From Acidobacteriota bacterium (GTDB taxonomy: Bacteria; Acidobacteriota; Terriglobia; Terriglobales; Acidobacteriaceae), in the NCBI GenBank assembly GCA_013289795.1, contig JABCZH010000013.1:62001-126000 (forward strand): a stretch of DNA of 64,000 nucleotides, written 5' to 3'. The notes below the pieces were generated by a model that was not told where the DNA came from, made no database searches, and saw only the letters and a program-made list of their open reading frames with translations. Positions 43,613 to 52,198 of the stretch are shown here, one piece after another. Position numbers and translations under genes: made by a program. Numbering within the stretch: position 1 is the stretch's first letter; every line of letters begins with the position of its first letter.

Positions 43613-44307
43613 GATGCCTTCTCGGCAAAGTGGTCCAGGAACGTCTTTCTTTCTTCGCCCGGCAAGAACTTGAAGAAACGTACGATCGACTGTAGGAGGA
43701 CCTGCGAACTGTCGTTTTCGAGGTTTGCACCCGCCAAGAAGTCCGCACAGATCATTTCCAGGCAGTAACCGCGGGATTTGTCAGTTCCCAGCATTAGAGC
43801 AGCAGTCTCAATCGCCTGTTCCACGACCGGGATTTGGCTCTTGTAGAGCTTGAAATAGATAATCTCCGATGGTTCGGTTTCCTTGCCGGTCAGCTCTTTC
43901 TCGACCGCCTGCTTAAACTGCTCCTTGGGCATCTGGCGGGCTTTGTGCAACCAGGTTGCACAATCGAAGTGCTCCCGGTCCCTCCGGGCTACCTTGGCCA
44001 GCTCCAGCCCCTTCGTCCATCCGACTTCCTTCAGATCCCGCCGCGCCTGCGGCGGTAGGTTCTCGTGGATGGACATCAGGTAGTACGCCTTCCTTCGCGA
44101 CTCCGGAAACCGTCTCTCCAGGAACTCATCGAAGGACTTCACGTTCTCCACCCGCCAGTACTGTCCTGCCCGCACTTCACATAGGTAACGCCCGAGTTCG
44201 ACGAACCGGGTGTCCCGTTCCGCTTCCTTCTGCTTCTCCCACGCCAGAATCTCGTCGATCTTCGTGAGCACGAACACCGCTCGTCGGCGATTGAGCTTGG
44301 GCAGCAT
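43609..44307 (-). CDS. Hypothetical protein in phage-like operon
   Basis: 232 aa from the ATG at 44307, 10 nt after the nuclease stop. No ribosome site is visible and a longer TTG/GTG start at 44346 is possible. Highly charged, helical: IDEILAWEKQKEAERDTRF, then VENVKSFDEFLERRFPESRRKAYYLMSIHENL, then FKLYKSQIPVVEQAIETAALMLG. The central part resembles phage proteins with a KfrA/ParB-like helical DNA-binding region, but I do not recognise a family. It overlaps the HNH gene by 4 nt. Confidence 0.75.
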   Translation of the reverse strand: MLPKLNRRRAVFVLTKIDEILAWEKQKEAERDTRFVELGRYLCEVRAGQYWRVENVKSFDEFLERRFPESRRKAYYLMSIHENLPPQARRDLKEVGWTKGLELAKVARRDREHFDCATWLHKARQMPKEQFKQAVEKELTGKETEPSEIIYFKLYKSQIPVVEQAIETAALMLGTDKSRGYCLEMICADFLAGANLENDSSQVLLQSIVRFFKFLPGEERKTFLDHFAEKAS

Positions 44308-44317
44308 GGGCGGATTG

Positions 44318-45121
44318 TTAGTAAGCAAGCTCGTCAAGCCAACCAAGGTTTTCTGCTCCCGGTCGTCGCACCAGACGGGTGTCGACCAGCTCCTGTTTCC
44401 CTAGGCAAAGCCCAATGTACGGGCACATGCTGCATGGGTTTTGCGGGAAACGGATTCCGCTGTGGGGCAAGAACTGGGCAGACTCGATCCGGCCAATCGT
44501 ATCTGCGACCAAATGGCCGAATTCGTGGCGCTGCTCGTCGGTGATCGTGGTGCGGAGGTACTGCACTTCAACCAGCCGCTTGCGCACGAAGACAATCTGG
44601 GCGACTTCGGAAATGCCAGTCATCCACGAGTAACAGACGAGTTGCGGATCGAGGGCCAACAGCCCATCGGGCTCTTCTGGATAGCGGGCCGAGGTGGTCT
44701 TCCATTCGATCAGACAGCGCGTTCCGTCCAGTTTCCCAATGGCGTCAACGTAAGCTACGAAGTCGTTCTTCCCGGCCAGGGGCCGCTCGAACTTGATCTG
44801 CAGGTTACGGCGAGATTGGCGAATGCGAATACGGTCGTCCTGGCAGAACCGGTCCAGAAGCTGGATGCCTTGCTGCAGCATGCGGTCCCAGGTGTCGCCT
44901 TTTGAGTAGTGCAACTGTTGATCCTTGTAGGCAGACCATTCACGGAATAAAACCCCTGCAGCGTCCTCGCGAAGGAAATAGGCACTGAGAGCTTGCTCGA
45001 ATGCCCGTCCGAAGAGCATTGCGGCGCGGGTGTCTTTTTCCTGCCAGCCGTCGAGATAGCGATGGCGGTAACGGCGAGGGCAGGTCAAATAGTTGCTCAT
45101 TTGGGTATAGCTGTAGGTCAT
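44318..45121 (-). CDS. PD-(D/E)XK nuclease, Cas4/RecB-like with iron-sulfur cysteines
   Basis: 267 aa from the ATG at 45121, which overlaps the upstream stop (ATGA). The Cas4/AddB-type layout is: an N-terminal Cys in YLTCPRRYRHRYLDG (Cys14), nuclease motifs FVAYVDAIGKLDG (Asp) and CLIEWKTTS (E-x-K), and a C-terminal C-x2-C-x5-C cluster (NPCSMCPYIGLCLG). The four cysteines should hold a 4Fe-4S cluster. No CRISPR array or cas1/cas2 is in the window, so this is a phage-type recombination exonuclease, not an adaptation protein. Its likely partner is the annealing protein two genes upstream. Confidence 0.88.
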   Translation of the reverse strand: MTYSYTQMSNYLTCPRRYRHRYLDGWQEKDTRAAMLFGRAFEQALSAYFLREDAAGVLFREWSAYKDQQLHYSKGDTWDRMLQQGIQLLDRFCQDDRIRIRQSRRNLQIKFERPLAGKNDFVAYVDAIGKLDGTRCLIEWKTTSARYPEEPDGLLALDPQLVCYSWMTGISEVAQIVFVRKRLVEVQYLRTTITDEQRHEFGHLVADTIGRIESAQFLPHSGIRFPQNPCSMCPYIGLCLGKQELVDTRLVRRPGAENLGWLDELAY

Positions 45122-45558
45122 CGCATCACCTCCGTGCTGGATGTACTTGACGGCGCAAGGTTCGACGACTCTTCCCATTGGCTAGCAGGTGCGAAGCCAT
45201 CGAGGTTGAGCAGGGAAGCGCCGTCCACGACGACGTGGCTGATCTTGGCCACTCCACGCAGGCCGACCAAGCTCTTCTCATCAATTTCATCTCGCCCAAG
45301 CAGGTCGGCGTCGTAGCCGAAATCGCGCAAGAACCAGTTGAGTTTCCACAGAGCTCTGGGTGTGCAGTAGAGTCGGCCGGTAATCGGCTGTCCGCTGAGT
45401 TCTTTGGGTTCCAGAATCGAGAAGCGAAGCAGGTAAAACGGCTTTCGGGCGTGCCATCGATGCTGGGCTCGATCGACCCTGACCAGGAACAGACCATCGC
45501 GAACGTGGTCCGCCACGGACTGGTCTGCGTCATGTAAGCCTTGGATGCGGCGTCTCAT
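45118..45558 (-). CDS. Hypothetical protein of the phage-like recombination operon
   Basis: 146 aa. ATGA overlaps with both neighbours (stop of 45555-46313 and start of the nuclease), so the three are translated as a coupled unit. The middle has beta segments (DGLFLVRVDRAQHRWHARKP, then FYLLRFSILEPKELSGQPITG) and a conserved-looking RALWKLNWFLRDFGYDADLL. The position and size recall the single-strand-binding-like DUF669 proteins that travel with phage nuclease/annealase pairs, but I cannot confirm it. Confidence 0.75.
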   Translation of the reverse strand: MRRRIQGLHDADQSVADHVRDGLFLVRVDRAQHRWHARKPFYLLRFSILEPKELSGQPITGRLYCTPRALWKLNWFLRDFGYDADLLGRDEIDEKSLVGLRGVAKISHVVVDGASLLNLDGFAPASQWEESSNLAPSSTSSTEVMR

Positions 45559-46313
45559 GCTGCACCTTCCTTCTGAATCGGGTAGCTGTTGAGTTGGCAG
45601 AGCAGGGCATTGCGGTCTTTCTCGGCCCAGTCGGCCAGATGGGCAACGAAGTTTTCGATCTGTTCGCGGGTGGCTTCGCGTAGCGTCTTAACGCCACAGA
45701 AGTCGGTCGCGTAGGCCTTGACCAACGTGGCATCGAGTTGATGCTGGCGAATCAATTGGCAAAGGCGATCGCGGACGGTGCGGCCACCCCCCTTACCATT
45801 GCCGTTCGCAGGCTGCGGCAGCTTTTTGGACTCTCGAGGCGAAGCGGGCTGGCCCGCGAAGGAACCGATCTCCTCGACCGAGCAGATGCCGATTCCGTAG
45901 GCCTTGCGCAACGCGCGATTGACTGCTCTTGTTTCGGCAACGCGCATTTCAGCGCCACGCACGAGAGGCGACACATTCGAAGGATCGGCATCGCCATAAC
46001 CTACGAAACCACGACAAGTTCCTGACCTATAAACGGTGGCCTTGAATGCCCATCGAGTTGTGGACGGATTACAAAATGCCGGGACAGGGCGCACTTGAAT
46101 ACCGGCGCAACCCTCTCGTCGTGAGAGGCGCAGCAAGCCCGAATGTGTGACATACCACCGACCGTCCAGAAGAAGTAGGTCTCCCAAGCTGACGGAGAGA
46201 GAATACTTATCGACCAAGTGGGTTAACGTGTTTGCACCTGGCTTTGACAGCGGACCCCAGAGTGAATGAGCCAGCCCGATCTCTGATCTTATGGTGCTCA
46301 GTCGTTTCCTCAC
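45555..46313 (-). CDS. Putative Rad52-like single-strand annealing/recombination protein
   Basis: 252 aa. The GTG at 46313 has GGAG 6 nt upstream. The core GFVGYGDADPSNVSPLVRGAEM followed by RVAETRAVNRALRKAYGIGICSVEE resembles phage Rad52/Sak-type and related annealases (a GWGDA...AETRAxxRALRxA pattern). A Gly/Pro/Lys linker separates it from a C-terminal helical domain (DRLCQLIRQHQLDATLVKAYAT), probably a DNA- or SSB-binding tail. It is the first gene of the operon controlled by the palindromic promoter. Family assignment is from memory of the pattern only. Confidence 0.55.
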   Translation of the reverse strand: MRKRLSTIRSEIGLAHSLWGPLSKPGANTLTHLVDKYSLSVSLGDLLLLDGRWYVTHSGLLRLSRREGCAGIQVRPVPAFCNPSTTRWAFKATVYRSGTCRGFVGYGDADPSNVSPLVRGAEMRVAETRAVNRALRKAYGIGICSVEEIGSFAGQPASPRESKKLPQPANGNGKGGGRTVRDRLCQLIRQHQLDATLVKAYATDFCGVKTLREATREQIENFVAHLADWAEKDRNALLCQLNSYPIQKEGAA

Positions 46314-46359
46314 GGCGTCTCCAATGGTTGAGAAATCGTTTCCAAAGAAACTTGTCTAT

Positions 46360-46407
46360 ACTAGAGCGCTCTAGTGTCTATTATACTAGAGCGCTCTAGT
46401 ATGTCAA
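46360..46407 (-). promoter_or_regulatory. Consensus sigma70 promoter with two palindromic operators
   Basis: Minus strand: TTGACA (46402-46407), 16-nt spacer, TATAAT (46380-46385), both perfect consensus. The 16-nt spacer and flanks form a perfect palindrome (ACTAGAGCGCTCTAGT at 46385-46400, extended to 20 bp). A second identical 16-mer lies at 46360-46375 over the start site, centres 25 bp apart. A dimeric repressor binding both sites would shut the recombination operon off tightly. Confidence 0.9.
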
Positions 46408-46495
46408 GATGTCCGTTCTCGTGCCAAGAGAATCAGGAGACCGTTGATGGGATTTGCAAATTACACCCGGCTCTGGCATAACCGTGGTCAGACTC

Positions 46496-46681
46496 ATGGC
46501 GAAGAAGAAGAATCCACACGCTGTCGCCCTCGGACGTCTTGGAGGTCTAAAGGGGGGTAAGGCTCGTACTGCAAAACTCACTGCCGAGGAACGGCAAGAA
46601 TTGGCCCGCAAAGCTGTGCTCGCCAGGTGGGCCAAAGCCAGGGCAAAAGCCCAGCAGAAGAACCAACCAGACAAAACCTGA
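46496..46681 (+). CDS. Small basic protein, divergent from the recombination operon
   Basis: 61 aa from the ATG at 46496. Very basic and Ala/Gly-rich: MAKKKNPHAVALGRLGGLKG, then LTAEERQELARKAVLARWAKAR. Proteins of this pattern are frequent in Acidobacteriota and are likely nucleic-acid binding. No ribosome site is strong. It lies between the operon promoter and the right direct repeat. Confidence 0.75.
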   Translation: MAKKKNPHAVALGRLGGLKGGKARTAKLTAEERQELARKAVLARWAKARAKAQQKNQPDKT

Positions 46682-46790
46682 TGACGGGGTTTCCGTGTCC
46701 AGGCGATACAACGTGTGTTCTCAGTTCCCCTGCAGGGCTGGGCACTCCCGTGTTTCCGACCGTGTGCACGTAGCCCTTTCGCCGGATTAG

Positions 46791-46823
46791 GTTTGGTAGT
46801 TTTGCAGGTCTGGGGCGGCGGGG
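46791..46823. repeat. Direct repeat flanking the recombination cassette, right
   Basis: Second copy of the 19-nt core GTTTGGTAGTTTTGCAGGT with a similar G-rich tail; see 43205-43237. Confidence 0.75.
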
Positions 46824-46925
46824 TATTTCAATAGGGCCACCGTCGAATGTTGCCGTTCCGTCCTCAGAGTTCGCATTGTCCGGTTCCCAGTCACTACCTG
46901 CGATTTCGGATTGAGTCCGACCGTA

Positions 46926-47267
46926 TCATGGTCGGGCTTGGGGTCTTCTCTTTCTGGTGACTGGCCCGGGCCTCCCCCAAGCCGAATCTGGAATCATCAG
47001 CGAAGGGTTCAGTCGCTCCACCTCGTCAATGGTTTCAAAGGATGCAAGCTGCTTGCGGTAGATTTTGGCAAACTGCTCCAGCTCGACAAACGTGACATCC
47101 CGCGTACCCGATTCAATCCGAGTCATGAAGGTCTGGTCGCGACCGAGTTGACGGGCGACCTGAATCTGCGTGAAGCCTGCTGCGACTCGGGCTTGCCGGA
47201 GCAGGTTCCGCAAAGTCGCGCTCTGTGCTTTGGATTTTTGGTCTGCTCGTCGCCTTGCCCACCGCAT
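46926..47267 (-). CDS. XRE-family helix-turn-helix regulator
   Basis: 113 aa. The HTH lies at about residues 17-70 (TLRNLLRQARVAAGFTQIQVA, then LGRDQTFMTRIESGTRDVTFVELEQFAKIY), a standard Cro/CI-type fold. N- and C-terminal tails are Arg-rich (MRWARRRADQ and TRKRRPQARP). It could be the repressor acting on the palindromic promoter at 46360-46407, but the same palindrome is not present before its own gene, so the link is only positional. Confidence 0.82.
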   Translation of the reverse strand: MRWARRRADQKSKAQSATLRNLLRQARVAAGFTQIQVARQLGRDQTFMTRIESGTRDVTFVELEQFAKIYRKQLASFETIDEVERLNPSLMIPDSAWGRPGPVTRKRRPQARP

Positions 47268-47511
47268 TCACTACCCCACCGCTGCTTTTCCTGATTGCAG
47301 GATTTCGCCCTATTCTGACATGCATTTTCTGCATATTGCAGTACCGATTGGCGCAACAATTACAAACGCCATGGAATCAATAACTTGCGGAGTCACATAA
47401 ATCAAATAAGCCCATCCAGTTCCCATATATAGAAGGCATCAGGGAGAGACCGGCCTCGCCAGACTATCTGGACGTTGCCAAGTTTGAATCCTCCCGAAAG
47501 GAGAAGGCTGG

Positions 47512-48948
47512 ATGAAGAGGAATGGGCGTGTGTTAGATGGACGGGGAACATCTGTCGCGGAACCAGTTTCGACGCCCGCAACCGATGCGAAGAACAATCT
47601 GTTGCGGGACGCGGCGGAAAGACTGGGCAATGACGCTGGTGGAAGGCGGTCCGGGACGAACCAAGTGACACTGGAGCGTACAGTTAAACTCGAATGCGAA
47701 GCCCGCGAACTACTGGAGTCGCCGGAGTTCTTTACATTCTTGCGGCAGGCCCTTCGTCGGGAGCGATTGGTAGGAGAAGAACGCAACGCTCTGGTTCTCT
47801 ATGTTGTCGCCCTCTCAGCCCTGCTTGACCGGCCCCTGACCGCAATCGTAAAGGGATCGAGTTCAGCGGGTAAGAACCACCTCGCCAGCCGAGTCTTGCG
47901 ATTGGTCCCTGAAGAAGCGGTTCGCGACATAGGCAGCAGTTCGAAAACAGCGTGGAATTACAGCGGCGATGATTTCCGCCACAGTGTCGTGTACTTACCG
48001 GAAAGGGACCATGACCCTGGTGTCGTCCATTCCGAGCGGCTGTTGATCAGTGAAGGAAGACTTATTCGAACGGTCACGGTCGCCGAAAATGGAGTGCGAG
48101 TCGCAAAGACGTTTGTGACCGAAGGCCCAATCGCATCGATCTCGACCACGACCCGCAATCGCATTGAGGTCGATGACGAAACCCGGCATATCTCGCTGTG
48201 GGTGGATGAAAGCCGTGAGCAAACACGGCGAGTCAACGAGGGCTACGTTTCACCTGAACTCCGGTTAAGCGACGGTGAACTAGCCGTGTGGCGCCAGGCT
48301 TATACGCTGATCAAGGCACGAGCCGACGTCCCGGTTACATTGCCGGACTGGTTCACAATCATCGCTGAGAACGTGTTCGATGGCAGTGTGACCTCCCGCC
48401 GTTATTTCCCTGCCTTCATCGAGGGCTGCAAGACGATCGCACTTGTCCGGTCTTTTAAAAAGCAATCTGGCGCCCGGCGGCCCCGCAAGATAAAGGTGGA
48501 CTTTACGGATCTTGCAATCGCAGCTGTGCTTTTTGAGGATGTTTTCGTCGAAAGTCTGCATAGAGATGACGACAAGAATATGAAAACCCGGATGGCAGTT
48601 CAGGAAATCTCCGACAAGAAGGGAGGTGCTCCGGTCACCGCCGAAGAGCTGGCAGAACACATGTCAATTTCCAGCGACCGAGCCTACAGATCGATCCGGG
48701 CAGCAGTCGATGCAGGAGCGATCACGAGATCGAATGTGCCGGAGAAAGGAAACCTGAAGACGTACCTTCCGGCTGATCGGCCGCGATTCGTTCCGGACCC
48801 CGCTGACATACTGGCAAGAATTCCCCAGATCGCCAAGCCTGTCGTATTCATTCACCCATTGACCGGCGAGCAGATCATACTGCGCAGAAGGAAGAAACAG
48901 AACCCCAGCACGAGGCGCAAACGTGCGCGGAGCTCATCTGGGCGGTAA
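47512..48948 (+). CDS. Phage/plasmid-type P-loop ATPase with winged-helix tail
   Basis: 478 aa, ATG at 47512 with AGGAG upstream. The P-loop KGSSSAGKNHL (Gly115-Asn122) has Asn after the Lys in place of the usual Ser/Thr. Downstream segments include DIGSSSKTAWNYSGDDFRHS, YLPERDHDPGVVHSERLLISEG (Walker B-like acidic run) and the arginine-rich ETRHISLWVDESREQTRR. The C-terminal part (EELAEHMSISSDRAYRSIRAAVDAGAI) is a winged helix. Likely a mobile-element replication helicase or loader. It lies beside the recombination cassette. Confidence 0.75.
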   Translation: MKRNGRVLDGRGTSVAEPVSTPATDAKNNLLRDAAERLGNDAGGRRSGTNQVTLERTVKLECEARELLESPEFFTFLRQALRRERLVGEERNALVLYVVALSALLDRPLTAIVKGSSSAGKNHLASRVLRLVPEEAVRDIGSSSKTAWNYSGDDFRHSVVYLPERDHDPGVVHSERLLISEGRLIRTVTVAENGVRVAKTFVTEGPIASISTTTRNRIEVDDETRHISLWVDESREQTRRVNEGYVSPELRLSDGELAVWRQAYTLIKARADVPVTLPDWFTIIAENVFDGSVTSRRYFPAFIEGCKTIALVRSFKKQSGARRPRKIKVDFTDLAIAAVLFEDVFVESLHRDDDKNMKTRMAVQEISDKKGGAPVTAEELAEHMSISSDRAYRSIRAAVDAGAITRSNVPEKGNLKTYLPADRPRFVPDPADILARIPQIAKPVVFIHPLTGEQIILRRRKKQNPSTRRKRARSSSGR

Positions 48949-49034
48949 TGTACTCCCACGACTTGGCGGGAACCTGCTCTGCCGCTCATTTGCCACTCCC
49001 GCGGTTGCGGATAATCTAATGAGGATTCCGCATC

Positions 49035-49700
49035 GTGGAACTTACCAACAGGAAGACACTGCAACAATTGTGCGTGCCTGGGGGGCGTCTTGCTTCTGCT
49101 GGCCGCGGGGTTGCTGCAAGCCCTTCTGCTTGCCTGGCGGTTCCATTCCAGCCGCGTGATGTTCGTGCTGCTGACGCTGCTGCTGTCACATCGCTCTTCT
49201 GTTGCCGGTCAACCTGGTTCTGTTCTCACAGGCTCGTGAGCGCGCATGGTCGGTACCCGCGATCACATGGGCTCGCGCTTCTGTTCTTTGAATCGGTCTT
49301 TGTCGCCCTCATTTGCCGGCCGGGAGCAACCGTCAGCCCGTGGTTCATCCACGCCGGCATCTTGAAACGCGGTCTTTTTTCATGGACGCCAATTCCCCCA
49401 ACTTGCGCTTCTGGCTTTCGCCATCGCCTTTGTGGTTCTGTTGATCCGGTTTGTGTGATGCATCCCAAACCTCTCGAAAGCGGTTTACTGTGGTCATTGG
49501 CGCAGTATTCGCCGCCCTACAGGCAGGCGGAGTCGGGCGCATCGGGAGCGCTTATTTCGCCACCTCCGGTCTGATTCTGCGCAGCCGCGGTGGAAACGGC
49601 AGAGCACAGCCTTTTCAGGGCTGCGGAACACGGAGCAACAAGGAGTTAGGAGGAACGCGTAGTTCTTGCCGGTCACTAGCAGGAACAGTTGGGATCAGTC
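49035..49700 (+). pseudogene. Decayed multi-pass membrane protein gene (GGDEF-sensor-like)
   Basis: Coding-like segments follow one another in changing frames: MELTNRKTLQQLCVPGG, then LLLLAAGLLQALLLAWRFHSSRVMFVLL, then LVLFSQARERAWSVPAI, FFESVFVALICRPGATVSPW with HAGILKRGLF, QLALLAFAIAFVVLLIRFV, HPKPLESGLLWSL, and VFAALQAGGVGRIGSAYFAT. Together they spell a helical membrane domain of the type that precedes diguanylate cyclase domains in Acidobacteriota. At least four frameshifts are needed and the catalytic part is not recognisable. Confidence 0.55.
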
Positions 49701-50363
49701 GTTGTTCCCTTACGGTTCCCACGGCACGAAGCGTCGAGTAATCAAGAATCAAACACGCGGACGGATTGGCTACCGACGCGAACAGTTCAAATGACCGCGC
49801 AGCAACGTGCCGTTCTACGTGACCCCATAATCTCGAGATTGCGACGGAGATTGTTACGCCGTCAACCGGCGCAGCTGACTTAAAATCCCTTCGAAGGATT
49901 TGCAGCGAAACGCAGGGAGGCGCACAACATCGCAAAAACCCAGAGTTCACGCTGCTTTAGGCGTGTGTCCTATCGCAGGTTGACGCATCAGGTCGCACTC
50001 AAAACAAAATCCAACTGACACCAAAACTGACACCAAGATTCTCGCCCCAGGTGGAGTTCTCAGAGGGTGGCTACCGAAGAGGGACTCAGGTGGGACGATG
50101 GAGCTAAGCAGTTGTCCACTGAGCGATGCCAAGCCAGTCTCAAGACCCTCGCTTGGAGCGCGATCCTAGCGGATCAGTACCGAGAAGTCGGCTTGTAGGA
50201 AGTGATCTTCGCACTTTGGTTGTACGGCAATACTGTTCGCTGCCTACAGCGTGCACCGGATGGAACCTTCCTATCCTCCTTTTCTAGACTCCTCCTAAGG
50301 ACTCCGGCGCGTTTTGCGGTTCGGCGTTGGGGATCCATAACTTTTAAGAGGCCATCCGAAGTC
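49701..50363. other. Intergenic region between decayed gene and STAS gene
   Basis: No gene with support. It contains a tandem direct repeat of AACTGACACCAA near 50009-50035. The rest shows no clear structure. Confidence 0.4.
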
Positions 50364-50768
50364 ATGACCACGAAAAGGCCCATTATCGTACTTGAGCTCC
50401 CAGAGAAGTTGGTCTTGGAACGCGCTCATTTCCTCTTCCACGAAGTTGGAGAATTTCTGAAAACCGACCGGCCACGCCTCATTTTTGACTTTTCCGAAGT
50501 CGCGCAGGTGGATAGCGCTGGAGTGGAGGCTCTCTTGAACTGTATGGAAGAGGCGATGAAGCGAAACGGCGACCTGAAGCTGGCGTCGATTCCGCCCGGG
50601 CCGGCAGCGGTCTTGGAGCTGACAAAGGTGGACGGACTCTTTGAGATTTTTGACGACGTCTCCGACGCGGTGGAGAGTTTCCGTCAATTCCCGGTCCACG
50701 CGGTCAGGGAAGCTCACCAGCTGTGGAGCGAAGACCCACTACAGGGAATCGAGAGGGCGGCATCGTGA
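50364..50768 (+). CDS. STAS-domain protein (anti-sigma antagonist type)
   Basis: 134 aa from the ATG at 50364; a longer frame from 50202 has no ribosome site. The STAS fold runs from RPIIVLELPEKLVLERAHFL, through DRPRLIFDFSEVAQVDSAGVEALLNCMEEAMKR, to LKLASIPPGPAAVLELTKVDGLFEIFDD. The conserved Ser in VDSAGV corresponds to the phosphorylated Ser of SpoIIAA-type antagonists. It would bind an anti-sigma kinase to free a sigma factor; no such kinase is adjacent. Confidence 0.88.
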   Translation: MTTKRPIIVLELPEKLVLERAHFLFHEVGEFLKTDRPRLIFDFSEVAQVDSAGVEALLNCMEEAMKRNGDLKLASIPPGPAAVLELTKVDGLFEIFDDVSDAVESFRQFPVHAVREAHQLWSEDPLQGIERAAS

Positions 50769-50824
50769 GTCCCTTTTGGTCGGATAACCTGCGCAATACA
50801 CAGAGCAATACTTGAGGAAAAAGC

Positions 50825-51298
50825 ATGCGGATCACGACCGTCGGACGGATTCAGGTCTCTTGGGCACTGTGCTTGCTGGTTGCTTGTATTGCCTCGCTTC
50901 CGTCCCGGGCGCAAGACTCAACTCAGCCAGAACTGCCCGATAGTCCGGATGCGGTGATGACACAGAAGGCAGTCGAGGCGCGGCTGTTTCAGGGACAAAC
51001 TTCAACAGCAGTATCGTCTTCGCAACAACCGCAATCGCAGTCTTCTCCCCAAGCATCTCAGTCGCAATCGCAGTCCAACACGACGACGAAGCCCGTCGGC
51101 ACCGCGGCGGCGGAGACCCCAACCACGACGGGAGTCGCAGCTTCCAACCCGGCTGGAGCTGCCATCGCTCCCGCAAAGCAGAGACGTGTACGCGTGCTGC
51201 TCATCAAAGTTGGAGCCATCGCAGGGGCGGGTGTTGCGCTGGGAACGGTCGCAGCTCTGTCCAGCGCGAGCCCTAGTAAGCCGCCAGGTAGCCGCTGA
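50825..51298 (+). CDS. Exported low-complexity protein with a membrane helix
   Basis: 157 aa. A signal peptide (residues 1-30, SWALCLLVACIASLPSRAQ) precedes a Gln/Ser/Thr-rich low-complexity middle (SSSQQPQSQSSPQASQSQSQ). A C-terminal hydrophobic helix follows (VLLIKVGAIAGAGVALGTVAA) and a short Pro/Ser tail. The function is unknown; such proteins occur singly in acidobacterial genomes. Start ATG at 50825. Confidence 0.78.
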   Translation: MRITTVGRIQVSWALCLLVACIASLPSRAQDSTQPELPDSPDAVMTQKAVEARLFQGQTSTAVSSSQQPQSQSSPQASQSQSQSNTTTKPVGTAAAETPTTTGVAASNPAGAAIAPAKQRRVRVLLIKVGAIAGAGVALGTVAALSSASPSKPPGSR

Positions 51299-51339
51299 AA
51301 CCGCTAGAAACAATCCATCCTGGTAACGAGTGCACGTTC

Positions 51340-52080
51340 ATGAGCCGGAATCGCGCAAGCAGGGTTAGACCGATAGTACTTAGTTTCTCCGGTATCGACG
51401 GCTCGGGCAAAAGCACCCAAATTGAAATCCTCCGCACTCGGCTCTGCCAGCTTGGTCTTCGCGTGAGGGTACTCGCCTTTTGGGATGATGTGGCACTGCT
51501 GAAGCGCTGGCGTGAGTTCACCAGCCACGCGATATTCCAAAGTGAAAAGGGGGTAGGTTCTCCAGATCGCCCCGTGAGCCGCCGTGACAAGAACGTCCAA
51601 TCCTGGTACATGACCCCAGTACGATGGTTTGTTTATTCCATCGACGCCTTGTCGCTGTGCAACGCAGTTGTGGAAACCGAAACGGTTGGTGCCGATGTCG
51701 TCATCTTTGACCGGTATCTCTACGATGAGCTGGCGAACCTGCCGCTGAATGGTCCCATCACCCAAACCTATGTTCTGATGCTGCTGAAACTCGTTCCTCG
51801 ACCTGACATCGCCTACTGGCTTGATGCAAATCCAGACGAAGCCCGGGATCGAAAGCCGGAGTATCCTCTCGACTTCCTTTACCACAGCAGTGAGTCCTAT
51901 GCGAGGTTGAGCAGAATGGGTGGAATGACGATGATCACTCCCGGCCCGGTGGACAGTGTCGCCGACCGGATCTTACGGAGTTTCTTACAAAGATTTCCCG
52001 TCACCAGAGTGTCCGGCTTTCCGGTTGCCGGCGGCATCGCGCGCGCTTCAGATCAGGTTTTGGAAGGAGAAACATTCTGA
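51340..52080 (+). CDS. Thymidylate-kinase-like NTPase
   Basis: 246 aa. The P-loop GIDGSGKST is at 18-26 (thymidylate kinase pattern) followed by QIEILRTRLCQLGLRVRVLAFWDD. The segment VVIFDRYLYDELANLP carries the DR(Y) motif of dTMP kinases, and PDIAYWLDANPDEARDRKPEY the lid-like Arg region. It is longer than cellular Tmk (~210 aa) and has no adjacent holB, so it is probably a paralogue with another nucleotide or sugar-nucleotide substrate, as seen near polysaccharide genes. Confidence 0.82.
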   Translation: MSRNRASRVRPIVLSFSGIDGSGKSTQIEILRTRLCQLGLRVRVLAFWDDVALLKRWREFTSHAIFQSEKGVGSPDRPVSRRDKNVQSWYMTPVRWFVYSIDALSLCNAVVETETVGADVVIFDRYLYDELANLPLNGPITQTYVLMLLKLVPRPDIAYWLDANPDEARDRKPEYPLDFLYHSSESYARLSRMGGMTMITPGPVDSVADRILRSFLQRFPVTRVSGFPVAGGIARASDQVLEGETF

Positions 52081-52198
52081 TTCCAGGATCAGCGGGCCCG
52101 CGACGGCTATTCGCATCCAGCGTGACCTTTCCACCGATAACGTTCGCGGAGCGGAGAAGAGGGCACATCCATTTTGCGTGAATGTGCCCTCGATCTTT

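Noticed and set aside
44318-45121. CRISPR-Cas adaptation gene cas4
   Set aside because: No repeats, cas1 or cas2 are present; operon context is phage-like recombination.
46926-47267. XRE protein as proven repressor of the palindromic promoter
   Set aside because: Only positional evidence; the palindrome is not repeated at its own promoter.
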